Positions 23,928-35,345 of a DNA stretch of 64,000 nt are shown here, piece by piece. A model generated the notes under the pieces. It did no database searches, had not been told where the DNA came from, and was given only the letters and a program-made list of their open reading frames with translations. Source of the stretch: Heterobasidion occidentale (lineage: Eukaryota > Basidiomycota > Agaricomycetes > Russulales > Bondarzewiaceae); contig JBCAQO010000003.1 in the NCBI GenBank assembly GCA_039111635.1, forward strand, positions 930,001 to 994,000. Direction: 5' to 3'. How positions within the stretch are numbered: the first letter of the stretch is position 1; each line of letters starts with the position of its first letter. The position numbers were made by a program, and so were the translations under genes.

Positions 23928-24152
23928 ATAGTGTGCGTCTTGATGCGTTGGGTTTTGCTTACATTGTTACACATACCATTACATTCAAATGTATCGATAG
24001 CATGAAAATTTGCATACTCTTAAACCACCTTGTGTGATAAGTATTTAAGCGTTCGTAAGTGACTCTCAGTTGGCATTCACAATGTCCGTTCACAACATAA
24101 GTAATATACATGCAGTCGAGCTGATCAACAGGTCGTCTAGTCATGCAATAGA

Positions 24153-24783
24153 TCAATGACAATCTTCAACGACATCATTCGACGCTTCAGCCGCAATCTG
24201 GAAGAAGCTCTTCGCACTCTCAAGAGTAGCCGAAGCGGTCGGATCCGTGCTGAAATATGGCAACGATGTTAGCCAAAGCGCGCGCCGAAAATACTTGAAG
24301 ATACAACGTATTGATGCTCTGCAGAGCGTTAGCAACGATGGTAAGGTTGCCGCCGACCTGATTCCTCAATTCAGGAGGAGCAGTCTGGTTGCTGAAGATC
24401 GCGTCGGAGATACCATCAGTCGCCTGGAAGGCACCGTCAATGCCAGACTGAGCGGTGTCTACGGTACAGGAGAAATTCGTGTTTCTACGCCATGATAATA
24501 AGATGAGAATCGAGATAGTAGAGGCTGCGCACATACGCAAGTTCGGTCGCAAGCTTGTTGATCTGGTCAGAGGTTTTTTGGAGGTTAACAACAAATTTGA
24601 GGCGGTCGATGTTACACTGAACATCGCCAATTTGACGACGGGATATGGGGCCTGGGATGAACGTAGGTGAGCCACGTTATGCGCCAAGATATGATGAATG
24701 ACAAAGCGCCCACCAGCATTCACAACGAAAGCACATGCAAGCATGGCGGAAAAGGTGAAAAGTTTCGGGACGCTGAGGACCAT
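24153..24783 (-). CDS. HsbA-like small secreted protein
   Basis: Probable hydrophobic-surface-binding / cell-wall galactomannoprotein family member, secreted. Exons 24783-24714, 24651-24537, 24484-24308 and 24249-24153 give 152 aa. Residues 1 to about 24 form a signal peptide (LFTFSAMLACAFVVNAG) followed by a basic PISRR site. The mature part is helical: QIGDVQCNIDRLKFVVNLQ, TSDQINKLATELANTNFS, TAQSGIDGAFQATDGISDAI and RNQVGGNLTIVANALQSINT. The D-V-x-C-N-x-x-R-x-K start and the A-Q-S-G-I-D block match agaricomycete HsbA-like proteins. The exact role (surface attachment, wall or effector) is not visible. Its promoter side is 1.3 kb long, which fits an inducible accessory gene. Confidence 0.75.
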
Positions 24784-26069
24784 CGTAATATATAACAAGG
24801 GTTCTTTGAAGTCAAGGGTTCAAGGAGAGTGTTTGTCTGTGGTCGAGAGAGCTGATTGAAGATCTTGAGGTGCTCGATACAGTGTCATGGCATTTATATG
24901 CGTTTCCTGCTAGCGCTCAAATTTGCAACGACATCAGATGAGAGCTGACGACCAGGACCGACTTCTCTAAACGGTGAACATAGAGCATATGGAGTAACCA
25001 ATTGCCTTCAGAGGATGGAGGAAACGAAGGAAAACGGGCGCTGCTTGACGTTAGTTACGATAGGAGTGCCACCAAGTCAGACTGCGCAGTCATCAATGAG
25101 ACATAGGCAGTGTTCTTCGAAACGCGTTGGGTAGCATCCGAGGGCTGAGTTGTGGTGATTCGGGGAAGTGGGACCAATTTAGGATATAGAAACCCTAAAA
25201 AGCACTGTTCAACAGCTTGAAACCCTGTGCATAAGGTGTGGGAATTTTAATGACAGCGTAGACCGGGGGTGTATCAAGTTCATCATTCAATCGATATAGA
25301 CTCGTGAAAGACAGACCGATGCAGAGTGTACTGGCACGAGATCGCTCGCCAACGGCAATGGAGGCTCACTCAATACTGCTCCGTCGACTGCAACAGGGTT
25401 GTGAGAAGCACGGCTATAGTATTTGCTCTCGTGCCATACACAACCCACGATCTGCGCGGTAAGAACGGAGACATACTGCAGAGTCAAGTGTTTGCCGGTA
25501 CGGGACACAACGACAACCTGCTCACGGGTGACTGGAAAAGAAGAAAATGATGGTGATGAAGAAGAGCGCTGGAGCCTGCAACAGTCAATGTCCGCGCTGC
25601 TGTGGATGTCAGCCATAGCAGAAGCTGTGCATAGGCTGTATCGGCCGAGAACGCCACACCGTCGACTAGAGCGGTGCCAGGAAACGGCTGCAAAAAAAAT
25701 TGGAAGAGTGGACCCTGAGGCCTGAGGTGTCAACGCGTGAACTGCGTCAAATCAATAATCAGGCGCCCTGTCAGATGGTAGGCATATATCTGGAATCATT
25801 CGGCATCGAGTGTTTGCCCGCCGTCCCCGATGGGCGGTCATATTGAGTGGCATCGCTCAGCGCTCAGCATTCAAGTTGAGGCGAAAAACTCCTAGCAGAC
25901 AGAGGCATCTTGAGAGACAGAGTCCCCCTATTCAATTTGAGTTTCTGAATGCATGAGGCATTGTTAGAGAAGATTTGCGAGAGCGCTTACCTCAAAAACA
26001 ATTAGCGAGGTAGGAATGAATTCCCAGAAGTATCTACAGACGATTGAGCCTGCTCTTGGGGTATGTGAA
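24784..26069. other. Long spacer upstream of HsbA-like gene
   Basis: Nearly 1.3 kb without a gene I can support. A minus-strand frame at 25287-25733 is open but has no recognisable features. A doubled motif gctcagcgctcagc lies at 25855-25868 and is related to elements upstream of CYC2, SCH9 and the Apd1/Aim32-like gene. Confidence 0.4.
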
Positions 26070-27466
26070 TCAATATGTATCCTCCTTCGTCATTGGCAAA
26101 CTACTAGCACGACTGCTACTCGCGCCTCCTCCGGACTGAGTGCCGCTAATTTGTACGCCGAACCTTTTGAGCTTTTCAAAGTACTTTTGCACTCGACTAG
26201 CAACTTGTCTCGCAGTGCGACGGCCATGCATCGCTTTCGATATTTTTGCCCATCTACCAGCACCATGTCAGTATGAATCTACAGAAGAAGGTATCGAGTC
26301 ATGTACCGGTTTTTCTCTCCATCTGGTATCTCCTCCAAAAGCCTCTCGAGAAGATGTTGTTCGGACACCGACCACGCCTGGTTGAAAGTCTCTGGTTTCG
26401 GCTTTCCAGAACCTCGAGACCGCTTGGTGGTACGTGACTCGACATCCTCTTCGAGTGCCTGTTCGGGCTCTGGCTCTGGCGGACGCTTTTTCTTCTGCAA
26501 GTTAATTTTTACTGTTAAAGGAGTCGTAGGTTGAGCCTTGGTCACCGACCGTCGTGGGCGTGGAGGTTTTGGTGGTGCAGAGTGTAAGGTCGATGAGGTT
26601 GTTGGCAGTGGAGGGTGGTTCGTCTGTTTGGCATCCTCCGTGGAAGTGTCCTGCATTGCCCTGATCGCGACCGTTCTCGACTCCATAATGTCTTGCAAGG
26701 AGATATCTACTTCTCCGCTCTCGTCGTCCAAATCCCTCCTGATGAATACTCCGTCCTCTTGCCCTCCATTTATCGGAAGAGTGAGCCCACCCTCGCCAAT
26801 CCGCCTCATACGTAGTTCCCGAATCTTTGCACGTTCTCGTTCCTTGCGGCGCTCATGGGGTGTCAGCTCGTCCTCCTCGTCAGCAGAGTCGGAAGAAAAG
26901 TCCAGAGGATCGAGGACAGGGTCGAGAATTATGCGGCGGGCATCCTTGACGAGCCGTTGGAGAGGAGAAAGGGGCGAACACTGCCTTGAGGATGGAACCT
27001 CGCGTTCGGATTGGGTTAGGCGGAGGTCGGAAGCAAGCATATGAAGCCTGGCAGGATCTCATTCTGGTTTTCAGGAGGTGAAATCATATGTGTATGAAAT
27101 TGCTGTACCTTTTGCTTCGAACAACGCCCAGTCAATGTGTTTCTTGAAGCCGGCTGCGCCGTCGAGGTGATCGTGTCGGTGAAAGAGATCGTCATTAAAC
27201 TACGTCTTCGTCGTCAAGAATTGAGTCAAAATAAGACCAGCAGTAAACCGGACCTTTTGATCTATCCCTTCGACAAACCCTTGAGGGTCCACAGTCACCT
27301 CTCTTCGAAGCTGCTTCAAACGCTCTATATCAGAGTGCGTCTGAGAGAGCAGCGCTCTCTGCGACTGTATGAATGTGGAGATCGCCTCAAGTCTGATGAC
27401 GGTAAAATCAAGAGGTATGTCGAAGAAAACCGTGAGCACGTACGTTGGGGCGCGGTTGAGTTCCAT
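26070..27466 (-). CDS. SANT/Myb-domain nuclear protein
   Basis: Putative chromatin or transcription protein with a C-terminal SANT/Myb domain. Exons 27466-27444, 27392-27254, 27199-27109, 27047-26307 and 26253-26070. The N-terminus is helical (SQTHSDIERLKQLRREV), then HDHLDGAAGFKKHIDWALF, an acidic/basic middle, and the SANT domain: NQAWSVSEQHLLERLLEEIP, KNRWAKISKAMHG and RRTARQVASRVQKYFEKLKR. That layout resembles ZZ/SANT proteins of the ZZZ3 type, but no ZZ finger is visible here. Joining exon 3 to exon 4 leaves the frame one base short, although both sides look conserved. If that is real, translation could start only at the ATG at 27040 and give a shorter protein. Confidence 0.7.
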
Positions 27467-27661
27467 TTATAACAGGGTGACATGGAATGAGAAGATGAGG
27501 ACGGCGACAGGGAATGGGTGAATGTATTGAGAAAAAGTTTGGTGGCTGCCAATTTCAATGCCGCTTTTGGGCAAGCTCACGATTCTCAAAGTACTGAAAG
27601 TCACTGGTATTGACCGCGTATTTGTGACAATGTAACACCGTAAAACGGGGGAAGAGAGATA

Positions 27662-28466
27662 TTACAAGGATGTATGGCTTGTCCATAACAGAATGCCCGT
27701 ATGTCCATCCAAGACAGGCCTAGCTAGTCGGAAATAAGTACTATTGTACGATGAGTATATGCACCCGCTCGCAGCTACTAAATCATAGGCTGTAGCAGAA
27801 GCCTGAACAGGATCATAGACAATATTTTGTTGACTACTTGATGTGCTACTGCAAATGAAGAAGCTGTCCGCATCACTGTTTACGGAGAGGAGTGGGTCCG
27901 GATAGGGACTCCCATTCGGAGATGTGCTGACCTGGTCAAATTTGAACAGTCAGCGTCAGATCATCGCGTCAACTAGTTGACTCACTAATTCGCAGTACAC
28001 CTCAGCCGGGTCAGTAGGCGCTCCATCGTATTCTGATATGAAGGAGAGAAAATCGCCGCTAGTGACGTTGGTTGAAATCTTGGGGACGAGGTTGCCACCG
28101 ACTGCTTGAGCAGTAACACCAGAATGGGCCATTGTGAAATTCTGTCCAAGAGGAGTCGGTATAGAATCGATAGACTAATATGCAATGAGACACATGACTT
28201 TTGAGTGAATGATGAAACAATAAACATACCCCGACAAAGGTGATACTGGGTGCAGGATCCGAACCATCTGCGCCAAGCACCAACTGCTTGTGAGTGCTGG
28301 TGTCGCTGTCGTACTGGGCAACCAGGGTGAAATCCAACAAGGCGTCAACGCCGTTGGTGGGGAAAGAGCGGCATCCAGGGCCAATGGATCGAGTTAAAGG
28401 GGTGGCACTAGCAATGACTGCAATGAAACTAGCAGCAAACAAGTAGGACATAGGCATTTTGAACAT
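27662..28466 (-). CDS. Small secreted protein, unknown function
   Basis: I do not recognise this family. Exons 28466-28230, 28174-27986 and 27931-27662 join in frame to give 231 aa. It starts with a signal peptide (MFKMPMSYLFAASFIAVIAS, cleavage probably after SATP or nearby). The mature chain is rich in Ser, Thr, Asp and aromatic residues with few cysteines, suggestive of a beta-rich secreted protein: FTLVAQYDSDTSTHKQLVLG, NVTSGDFLSFISEYDG, FFICSSTSSSQQNIVYDPV. Possible N-glycosylation sites are NFT, NVT and NST. It sits beside the SANT gene and 2.9 kb from the other secreted protein gene, in the least dense part of the left half. Gene structure is fairly sure; function is unknown. Confidence 0.65.
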
Positions 28467-29788
28467 GATTGGGGTAGGACTTGCTTGGATCGATGTCCTG
28501 TGGGCATCCACTTTATACCCTACACAACCTTCGGGAAGAAAAAGCCGCCGCAAGGACACTTCGCCTTGATGTCAGCGCAGGATCAAATTTTACATTCCGG
28601 ACCAAGTTCCATCCATTCTATTCCCAGATCGTTCCATGGAGCGCCTGCCGCCCTGGATTCATCCGAGACTTCCTACCTTGATCGTTATAATGTATCGAAT
28701 AGGGGCTGTGTTCTAAGTACGTCATTCCGCAGCCTCGAGGAGCGTCCGTGCAAACACACACCTTGCAGTAGTTTCCTGATTCTCTTAAACTTCCGGCCCA
28801 GTCTCCTTGAAAGCTCCGGACTAGACTAAGAATTTTGAAGTCAATTAGCAAAGCAAACATATCGAAGTTTAGTGGGTTGTTCTCGAGGGAATGAGACTTG
28901 GTTCGAGGTGCCGATAGTCGGCGTCTCCGATGCAACTTTTTACTTTGGGTTCTTGGAGCTGTGAAGTATGTAGGTCCTATCGGCATACTTTTTCGCACCT
29001 ACACCTTCAATGTCGAATAGCTGGTGTTCCCAATCACGTCAAATATCCGATAGTCTAACTCAAAGGTGGCTTCGTACAGGGTGATGATGCTTTGCTCTAC
29101 AATGAAACATGAACAAGTGTGAGGAGAGACTAATGAGCAATAAAGCACGCACAGAGACTTGCGCGCAGAGCGCAAAAACCAGAGAATGATACTTTTACCT
29201 TCAAGTCCGCAAATCGTAGACGCTTCAGAAGAGACACTCTGTCACGGAAATGAAATAGACTATCTGACCGTGCGCACATGAACAGTAAAGTGAAGATTGA
29301 ACTATGTCAATAATTCACAGTGAAGAGGGATAGAGTCTGTATCACGGTGTCCATGGGCGAGCATATCGAAGTGGAGATAGCCGAACATGCAGTCAGAACT
29401 GAGGGATGCTTCTTGCCTGGAGGAATTAAGAAGCTACAACGGCGGTTCTCGGGCAATGTCCGCGTGATATAAAATTGTGCCCGACTTATAGAGACATGGG
29501 TCCATGCAAAGAAGCAACTAGCGACTTGGAAGCAGTCGCCGAAAACATGCGGATACGCGGACAAAGTTTGAGCGCTGAGCGCTGAGCGTCGAGCCCTTGC
29601 GGCTGTCCCGGACCCAGAAAGAACGAGAGAAAGCTCGAGGAATCGAATCGGACGTCTCGCATGACAGTGGATTAGAGACAAAAACCAAGCGGACGTCGCC
29701 GGGAGAGACGGAAACTGTGTTTGGATGTGTTTGTCACTTCATTTGTGAAGGCTTCAATCGTCCCGATTTGGCACTCAACGCCTGCACC
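28467..29788. promoter_or_regulatory. Divergent promoter between secreted-protein gene and CYC2-like gene
   Basis: A 1.3-kb spacer with no supported gene. The motif agcgctgagcgctgagcgtc occupies 29571-29590, about 200 bp upstream of the CYC2-like ATG. Open frames on the minus strand (about 28618-28998 and 29307-29681) show no family features. Confidence 0.4.
29571..29594. promoter_or_regulatory. Doubled AGCGCTGAGCG motif upstream of CYC2-like gene
   Basis: Overlapping copies of agcgctgagcg. The last copy, agcgctgagcgtcg, is identical over 14 bases to 38366-38379 upstream of SCH9. A regulatory role is inferred from position and recurrence only. Confidence 0.3.
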
Positions 29789-31007
29789 ATGATCAAGACG
29801 CGAATTGTATCCGCCTGGCGCCTTCAATCGCAGAAGAGGATTCAACATGCACGCACAATGCTGCGCTTTCGTTATTCAAAAGCCGCACCTGCAAAGTCTT
29901 TATCCTTCCATGCTAACGCAATAGTTGCTCTCGCTGCGACTGGCGGCCTGACCGCGGCTTACTTCTTTTGGCCCTCAGAATCCCGTGCTGCACCCACATA
30001 TCGACATGAATCTATCTCACCCTCTCACTTCACCCCCGTCACTCTCACGGCCAGCGAGGATTGTGGACCAAACTTAAAGCTCCTCACCCTCACCATTGCA
30101 CCCGAGTCCCTTCCACCGCCTTCGCAATCATCGGGATTCTTGCCAATCTGGTCCATATTTATTAAAGATGATGATATACAGGTCGAGAGACCTTACACAC
30201 CGCTAGAAGGGATGGACGACCGTGGTAATATGAAAATATGGGTGAAGAAATATCTCAAAGGCGAAGTAGGAAGATGGCTACATTCAAAGCAAGTCGGCGA
30301 CACGGTGGAAATCCGTGGGCCGTTACCGACCTTCCATGCATATGCAGACACTTGGGATGAGATTGTCATGGTACGTCAACAACTCACATTTTTAGGACAG
30401 GTCTCTCACCACGCTGCAAGATCTCAGGAGGGACAGGCTTTTCGCCCTTCTACCAGTTGCTCCATCATCAGCTGCTCCAAGGGGGTGCCAAGAATAAGTC
30501 TACTCGTTTCACACTATTCCACGGCTCGCAGAACGCTGCCGAGCTTCCGCCGCCCTTATTCCTGCAACCTCTCCTAAAGCTGGCTGAGCGTCACCCGGAG
30601 AGGCTAAGAATTCGCTTGTTCGTGGAAAATCAGAGTAGACCGACCACTGCATTGGCTAGTCACGACTTTCAAGTAGGTCGGATTGACAGAGCCGCCATCG
30701 AGCGCTCATTGGGCCTACTTCCAAATGGTAGACAGTCGTGGTGGAAATCTTGGGTTCGATCTTTTTCCTCATCGTCGGAGAAGGACCCTGAGTTCCGCCA
30801 AAAGAACGTGTTGTTCCTAGTATGTGGCCCTGAGCCGTAAGTTTGACCAACAATTAGATCGTTATACCATGGTTTCGCTCACGCAAAATTTTCGACAGAA
30901 TGATTGCAGCTATTGCTGGTCCATACGGTCGCAATTACTCACAGGGCGTTGTCGGTGGGATCCTTGGTGACTTGGGTTTTAAATCAGGACAAGTGTGGAA
31001 GTTGTAG
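29789..31007 (+). CDS. CYC2-like mitochondrial FAD/NAD(P)H oxidoreductase
   Basis: Inner-membrane-anchored flavoprotein of the cytochrome b5 reductase fold. Yeast Cyc2p of this type reduces haem during cytochrome c maturation in the intermembrane space. Exons 29789-30370, 30421-30836 and 30899-31007 give 368 aa. The N-terminus is basic and amphipathic (mitochondrial targeting), followed by one membrane segment (NAIVALAATGGLTAAYFFW). The FAD-binding motif is VERPYTPLE, the NAD(P)-binding loop is ISGGTGFSPFYQLL, and the C-terminal CGPEPMIAAIAGPYG is the usual C-G-P-x-x-M nucleotide-binding end. The reductase family is secure; assignment to CYC2 rather than to an Mcr1-type reductase rests on the insert lengths and the membrane anchor. 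Confidence 0.82.
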
Positions 31008-31211
31008 TAGTTTTTTAGATGTAAGTACCGATATTGGGGATCACTGGCGCTAGTCATTGTCCTTCATGATATCAGAACTGTTGTGTATTCGGAAGTTCCA
31101 CGGTGTGCGTCTGAGTGAAACCCATCAACCAAAATAGGCAGGTCTGCAAGTTCGCAAGTTGGCCACCTTGGCCACAACACCAAGTTTTGGTCTTTGGGAT
31201 CTTCACCGACC

Positions 31212-31993
31212 ATGTCATCGTACTCCTACGAGTTGGCTCTCTTCGGCGAATTCTTCGCTCAGGATCTGAAGGCGGTCCTCAACCGAATCGCCATGCATAG
31301 CGAATCCGCACGTCCAATGCATTCTAGAGAGATAGTCTTCGAACCTGAGGACATTCAGCAGCAACGAAACGCTGGTCAGGAACCAGCCCTTCTGAGGGCT
31401 AGAAAAGAGCTGCTCGAACCGGATTCTGGATGGTACGTCACGGCTCAGAATTCGAATAGCGCGGATCGCACCGCTGATATCGACGTACGGTACCAGGGTG
31501 TTGTATTCATATATGAAAGCTGAATCTTCCCGTATTCACCCCGATGCCACTACTCGCCCGTGGGCGACGGTACAGGTCGTCGGGGACGCACTCAGCTTCG
31601 CCTCTGCGTTAGGCTACGTGTATGTTCGTCTTGACAGGCTCATATATCAATTATGAACGACAACTTCCAACAGTCGACGGTCCCAAATATATAAACGGGG
31701 ATACGTGTTCCGGAAAGGTGTCTTAGCAATCCAGATGTTTCAACAAGAACAAGTACGTGAATACCACCTGCTCCAAATCAAATCATCTAAAATAGGATGA
31801 TCATTACCAGGTCGATCCTCGAACAAATCAGCCCATCCCTGCCCACACAGACACACTGTGGGAAGTCGAAGTGAAGACAGCGTCTCCCGTTCGTGGCACG
31901 CAAGAGGCGCCTCTCAGCCAAACGGTTGACGCCCTACTCGAAGTACAGCTCCTGATGAAAGGCCTGCTCGATCTCCGACGACGAGACGCCTAA
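31212..31993 (+). CDS. MED18: Mediator complex subunit 18
   Basis: Head-module subunit of Mediator, which bridges activators and RNA polymerase II in the nucleus. Exons 31212-31432, 31497-31619, 31674-31752 and 31811-31993 give 201 aa, all in phase. The start YELALFGEFFAQDLKAVLNR is the conserved Med18 opening strand and helix. LYSYMKAESSRIHPDATTRP, RRSQIYKRGYVFRKGVLAIQ and LWEVEVKTASPVRGTQEAPL follow the beta-barrel order, and VDALLEVQLLMKGLLDLRR is the terminal helix. It is tandem to the CYC2-like gene (204 bp) and convergent with BCD1, with only 57 bp between stop codons, so their 3' untranslated regions must overlap or be very short. Confidence 0.93.
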
Positions 31994-32050
31994 CGTCGAA
32001 CTCAGAACATCAGGGATAGCGTGAGACGCAGAAAGTAGGGTTCCACCCAT

Positions 32051-33447
32051 TTACGCATTGCGTGCTGATGCTCTGACCTCGTCGTCGGAGTCGCCCCAGT
32101 CAACCTCATCATCTCCACCTGCTTCGTGTACTCCGTTTTGCCTCAAGATATCAAGCAAAGCGGCATAATCCACTGGTCCTATCTCCTTGTCTTCGTCGCT
32201 GTCACCTTCCAGCTCCTCCGCACCAAGCGCATCACCTTCATCTTCGCCATCTAACGTACCATCATCTTCACTTCCCGCATAATTCCCCAGAACAGTGATC
32301 GGAGTATCTTCCTCCTGCTCTTCGTTGCTTCCATATCCACTCAAGAGCCCGCTCATCGCTTTTTTTGATGCGCCGAGATCTAGCTTGCGTCGCTTGACTG
32401 CTCTCTCATCGCCCTCTCTTTGCATCCCTCCCCGTTCGTCCACCACAAGACCTCGAAACGCACCTTCCTCCCAAATTTCAATGACAGGAAATTCAACAAA
32501 ATGTTTATGCCTCAACAGTGTTGACAACTTCTGTGTAGCTTCTAACCTGTGATAGCCGATTTTTGCAAACTGTTTAATAGACAGCGGTGTTGTCAACGGG
32601 TCGAGGGCAGTAGGCATGAGGAAATGCGGCGGCGTGAAGGAATCGGGCACTTCTTGGTCGGGCAGGATAAGAGGCTTGAGCCAAGGCGGGAACGGGTTCT
32701 CCCGTTTGCCTTTGAGGCGCTCCTTGATTTGCGACTGAACGAGAGAGATGAGTGGTATGTCGAAGTTGTTGCGATGAGTGAGCAGAGTGTATGGTGGATC
32801 CTGAGGATGTGATGGATTGGCGGCGGGATCTTGAGGAGGATGGAATTTAAACTCGATAGTGAATAAGGCAGCTCTGTTTCTACAAATACGAGCGCCTGGT
32901 TATAAAGCGGGACATTGTAGTAATTTCTCCTGACGTACTTAAAATCCCAAGTGGATTGGTTTACCATGCGTTTCGCCATCCCAGTCGGAAGCATATCCAC
33001 ATCGACGTCTCGCAACTCAAGCTGCATCTTCAATACATCTCTTTTTGTTCTCTGAACTCCGCCCCTCCCCCGTCCTCTGCCTCTCCCTTGATAACTTCCT
33101 CTCATTCCCGTAGCTCCATCCCTCGACTTACCAAGAGATTGCCCGGGGCCAAACCCTCCCCGCACGATCTCCTTACCCCAGTCTCCCACCTTCCGTCCCA
33201 TCTCTTCCAAATAAACAAAGTCGTCCATCATGGTCCCCAAGCCGTACTGATTCATCGGCACGTATTTTGCTTTGTCGCGCAAACCCGAACATCTTGTCTG
33301 GGATTTATGTGAATTTGAACAAGGCAGTGAGCATGTTCGTGTCGCACAGCGTGGACATGTATAGATAGCAGCGTTCTTTTCGCAGATAGAACATTGGGGT
33401 CCGGAGGTGCTTGCGAATGAAGTGTCTGATGGTGAAAGGTCGGTCAT
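32051..33447 (-). CDS. BCD1: Box C/D snoRNA assembly protein, HIT zinc finger
   Basis: Nucleolar/nuclear factor needed for box C/D snoRNP assembly (human ZNHIT6). Exons 33447-32939 and 32879-32051 give 445 aa. The zf-HIT domain is near the N-terminus: CSICEKNAAIYTCPRCATRT, then SLPCSNSHKSQTRCSG, with the full set of Cys/His ligands. MNQYGLGTMMDDFVYLEEMG is a block characteristic of Bcd1. An RGG-like patch follows (GRGRGRGRGG). The second half has YTLLTHRNNFDIPLISLVQS and WLKPLILPDQEVPDSFTPPH, also usual for the family, and a very acidic C-terminus. The start chosen (MTDLSPSD) is the first ATG giving the normal short leader before the zinc finger; an in-frame upstream ATG would add about 50 unlikely residues. 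Confidence 0.92.
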
Positions 33448-33694
33448 GAAGAACGGAAACAACAGCGAACGCTGAACAGAGAGCAAGCTGGAGCAAGGAA
33501 ACAGAGTTTGCAGGAGCTTGCGATCACGTTCGTCACGCGTCACGTGTGAATCAAGAGATCGTGATTTTTTGGAACAAAAAAGATAAAAAAGCAAAAAAAT
33601 ACAACACTAAGAATGCACAATGTCTAAGAAAGAGCAGTAGGACGTATGGAAAGGGCAAAGTGAAACCTGAGGGCGTGGCTAAACAGCGGGCAAA

Positions 33695-34814
33695 TCATAT
33701 ATCATCCATCCCGAAATCGATCTCCACCTTCTCACCAGGCTTGAAAGCCGGCAAGCCTGTAACCCCCACACGCGTGAACATCGGCAAGGCTGAGAGAAGA
33801 ATGCGAGAGACTCACCGAGGTATGGGCAACTCGCACACCGGAATGCGTCGCCCAAGAAGCAGCTCCCACAGCTGCTCGTGGCTTTCGGCGCGGCCTTCGC
33901 GGCCTGCACGAGCCGCTCCTTCTCGCTCTGCTCGACCTCTGTCGCGGAGCCCGTCTGGCTCCCGTCCAGCACGACGACCTTGCTCTCCCGCAGCTCTTCT
34001 GCCTCCAGCTCTGCAAGGCCGCACGAGCAATTCTTGCAGGCCTTCTTCCGGCGCGGTGCGCCCTTCACTGCGGGCTCGCAGGCCACGGGACGTGCACGGT
34101 CCGCGGCGGTCAGCAGGCTCTCCGCGTCGATTGTCGGGGAGGGGGTGGGGGAACTGAGCGTCCACAGTGCCTTTTTAGATGCAGAGCGTGTAGGGTCTGG
34201 CTTGCGGCGAAGGAGCGTCGCAGAGGGCATCGACGACACCGTGGGTGTAGCCATCGAGGCTTTAGTTTTAAGAGAGAACGATGTGCCGGGGACGTGTGCA
34301 GGCTTCTGAGCGATGATGAAGCTTTCGGCAGGGATGGCAGATAAGACGTTGAACCCTGCGAGCGTAAGCTCGGACGGAAAGTCGAGAATGAGTGCAGCAG
34401 TCAGGTTCAGGAGGTGGAGTGTGCCGAGGGACGAGAGGCCTACGAGGAGCTGGGAAAGGAGCTCAGACAGCCGTGGCCGAAGGGTCTCATACTCGGGCGG
34501 GGAGAGCGTGACATAGACCGAAGTGTAGCTGCCGGAGTTCAAGGTGGTGGCTATGGGCAAGCACGTAAGACGCACACCCTCCACGAAATGCGAGGGAGAA
34601 GTTCCCACTGACCTCGATCTACTAGCCGGTCCAGCATCTGCTTGTCGACTTGCCTGCTCTCCTCCAACTCCGAGACGAGGCTCTGGTACTGTCCGTCCTG
34701 AGCGGTAGCGAGCGAGCCGATGGCAAGAGCTGGGCCCTTGACAGGGACGGCTGCGAGCGTCTTTGAGGAGTCTGGGTGGAATGTAGAGGGCTCGTAGATG
34801 GCTGCGGGGGACAT
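33695..34814 (-). CDS. DRE2: Anamorsin / cytosolic Fe-S cluster assembly protein Dre2
   Basis: Electron carrier that takes electrons from the diflavin reductase Tah18 for cytosolic iron-sulfur assembly. Exons 34814-34613, 34550-33816 and 33756-33695 give 332 aa. A degenerate methyltransferase-like N-terminal domain ([20 protein letters not shown]) leads into a linker and the CIAPIN1 domain. Cluster motif A is C-x13-C-x2-C-x-C (CEPAV to CKNCSC); motif B is [15 protein letters not shown], the two C-x2-C pairs separated by seven residues. The end [19 protein letters not shown] is nearly invariant in the family. The short last exon of 62 nt is typical. All cluster ligands are present. Confidence 0.95.
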
Positions 34815-35345
34815 GGTTGCTCGTTGTATGATAGTAAGATAGAGGAGAGGTGCGCAGATAAATGAGGCAGAGAGCCAAAGAGGATGAAGCGATTATGGAG
34901 CAATCAGCCACCGCCAAGTCAACGCAAAAATGATTCAATCGGCCTCGGATTTTCGGCCGCTCCACACCCATTTACGGGTTTACTCATTGCCCAAGAACGA
35001 CATATCTCAGTGAGTTACCCTCGTGAGCCTTCTGTATTGTCAGCGTACAGAGATTAGCACTATCAACATGCATCATTCTTGATCCTAGTCAATCATGGGA
35101 CCGGCGAAGGCATAGATAACAGAGAAAAGGTGATGACATTGGTCGGAAAAAACACAACACAACAACTGTTCGATATTACAGAACGTCCGAACATAACCAC
35201 GAAATAAGTAAGAACACCTACAGACGCAAACTAAAGGCATTAACAACAGCGAGAAACAGACGTCCAAATATGGAGTGTACAGCATCGGCAGGCAATGAAC
35301 TCTTGTCATATCATGAAACGTCCAATCTGTGGATGATATTAACAT
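34815..35345. other. Spacer between DRE2 promoter side and forkhead 3' end
   Basis: A 531-bp stretch. The first 100 bases next to DRE2 are its leader and promoter; the rest is probably the 3' untranslated region of the forkhead gene. No gene, RNA or repeat seen. Confidence 0.4.

Noticed and set aside
25287..25733. Minus-strand open frame of 148 codons upstream of the HsbA-like gene
   Set aside because: No signal peptide, domain or convincing exon structure. Parts in two frames look mildly coding, but I could not join them into a sensible product.
28618..28998. Minus-strand open frame of 126 codons in the spacer before the CYC2-like gene
   Set aside because: Basic, random-looking composition and no flanking splice continuity; treated as chance.
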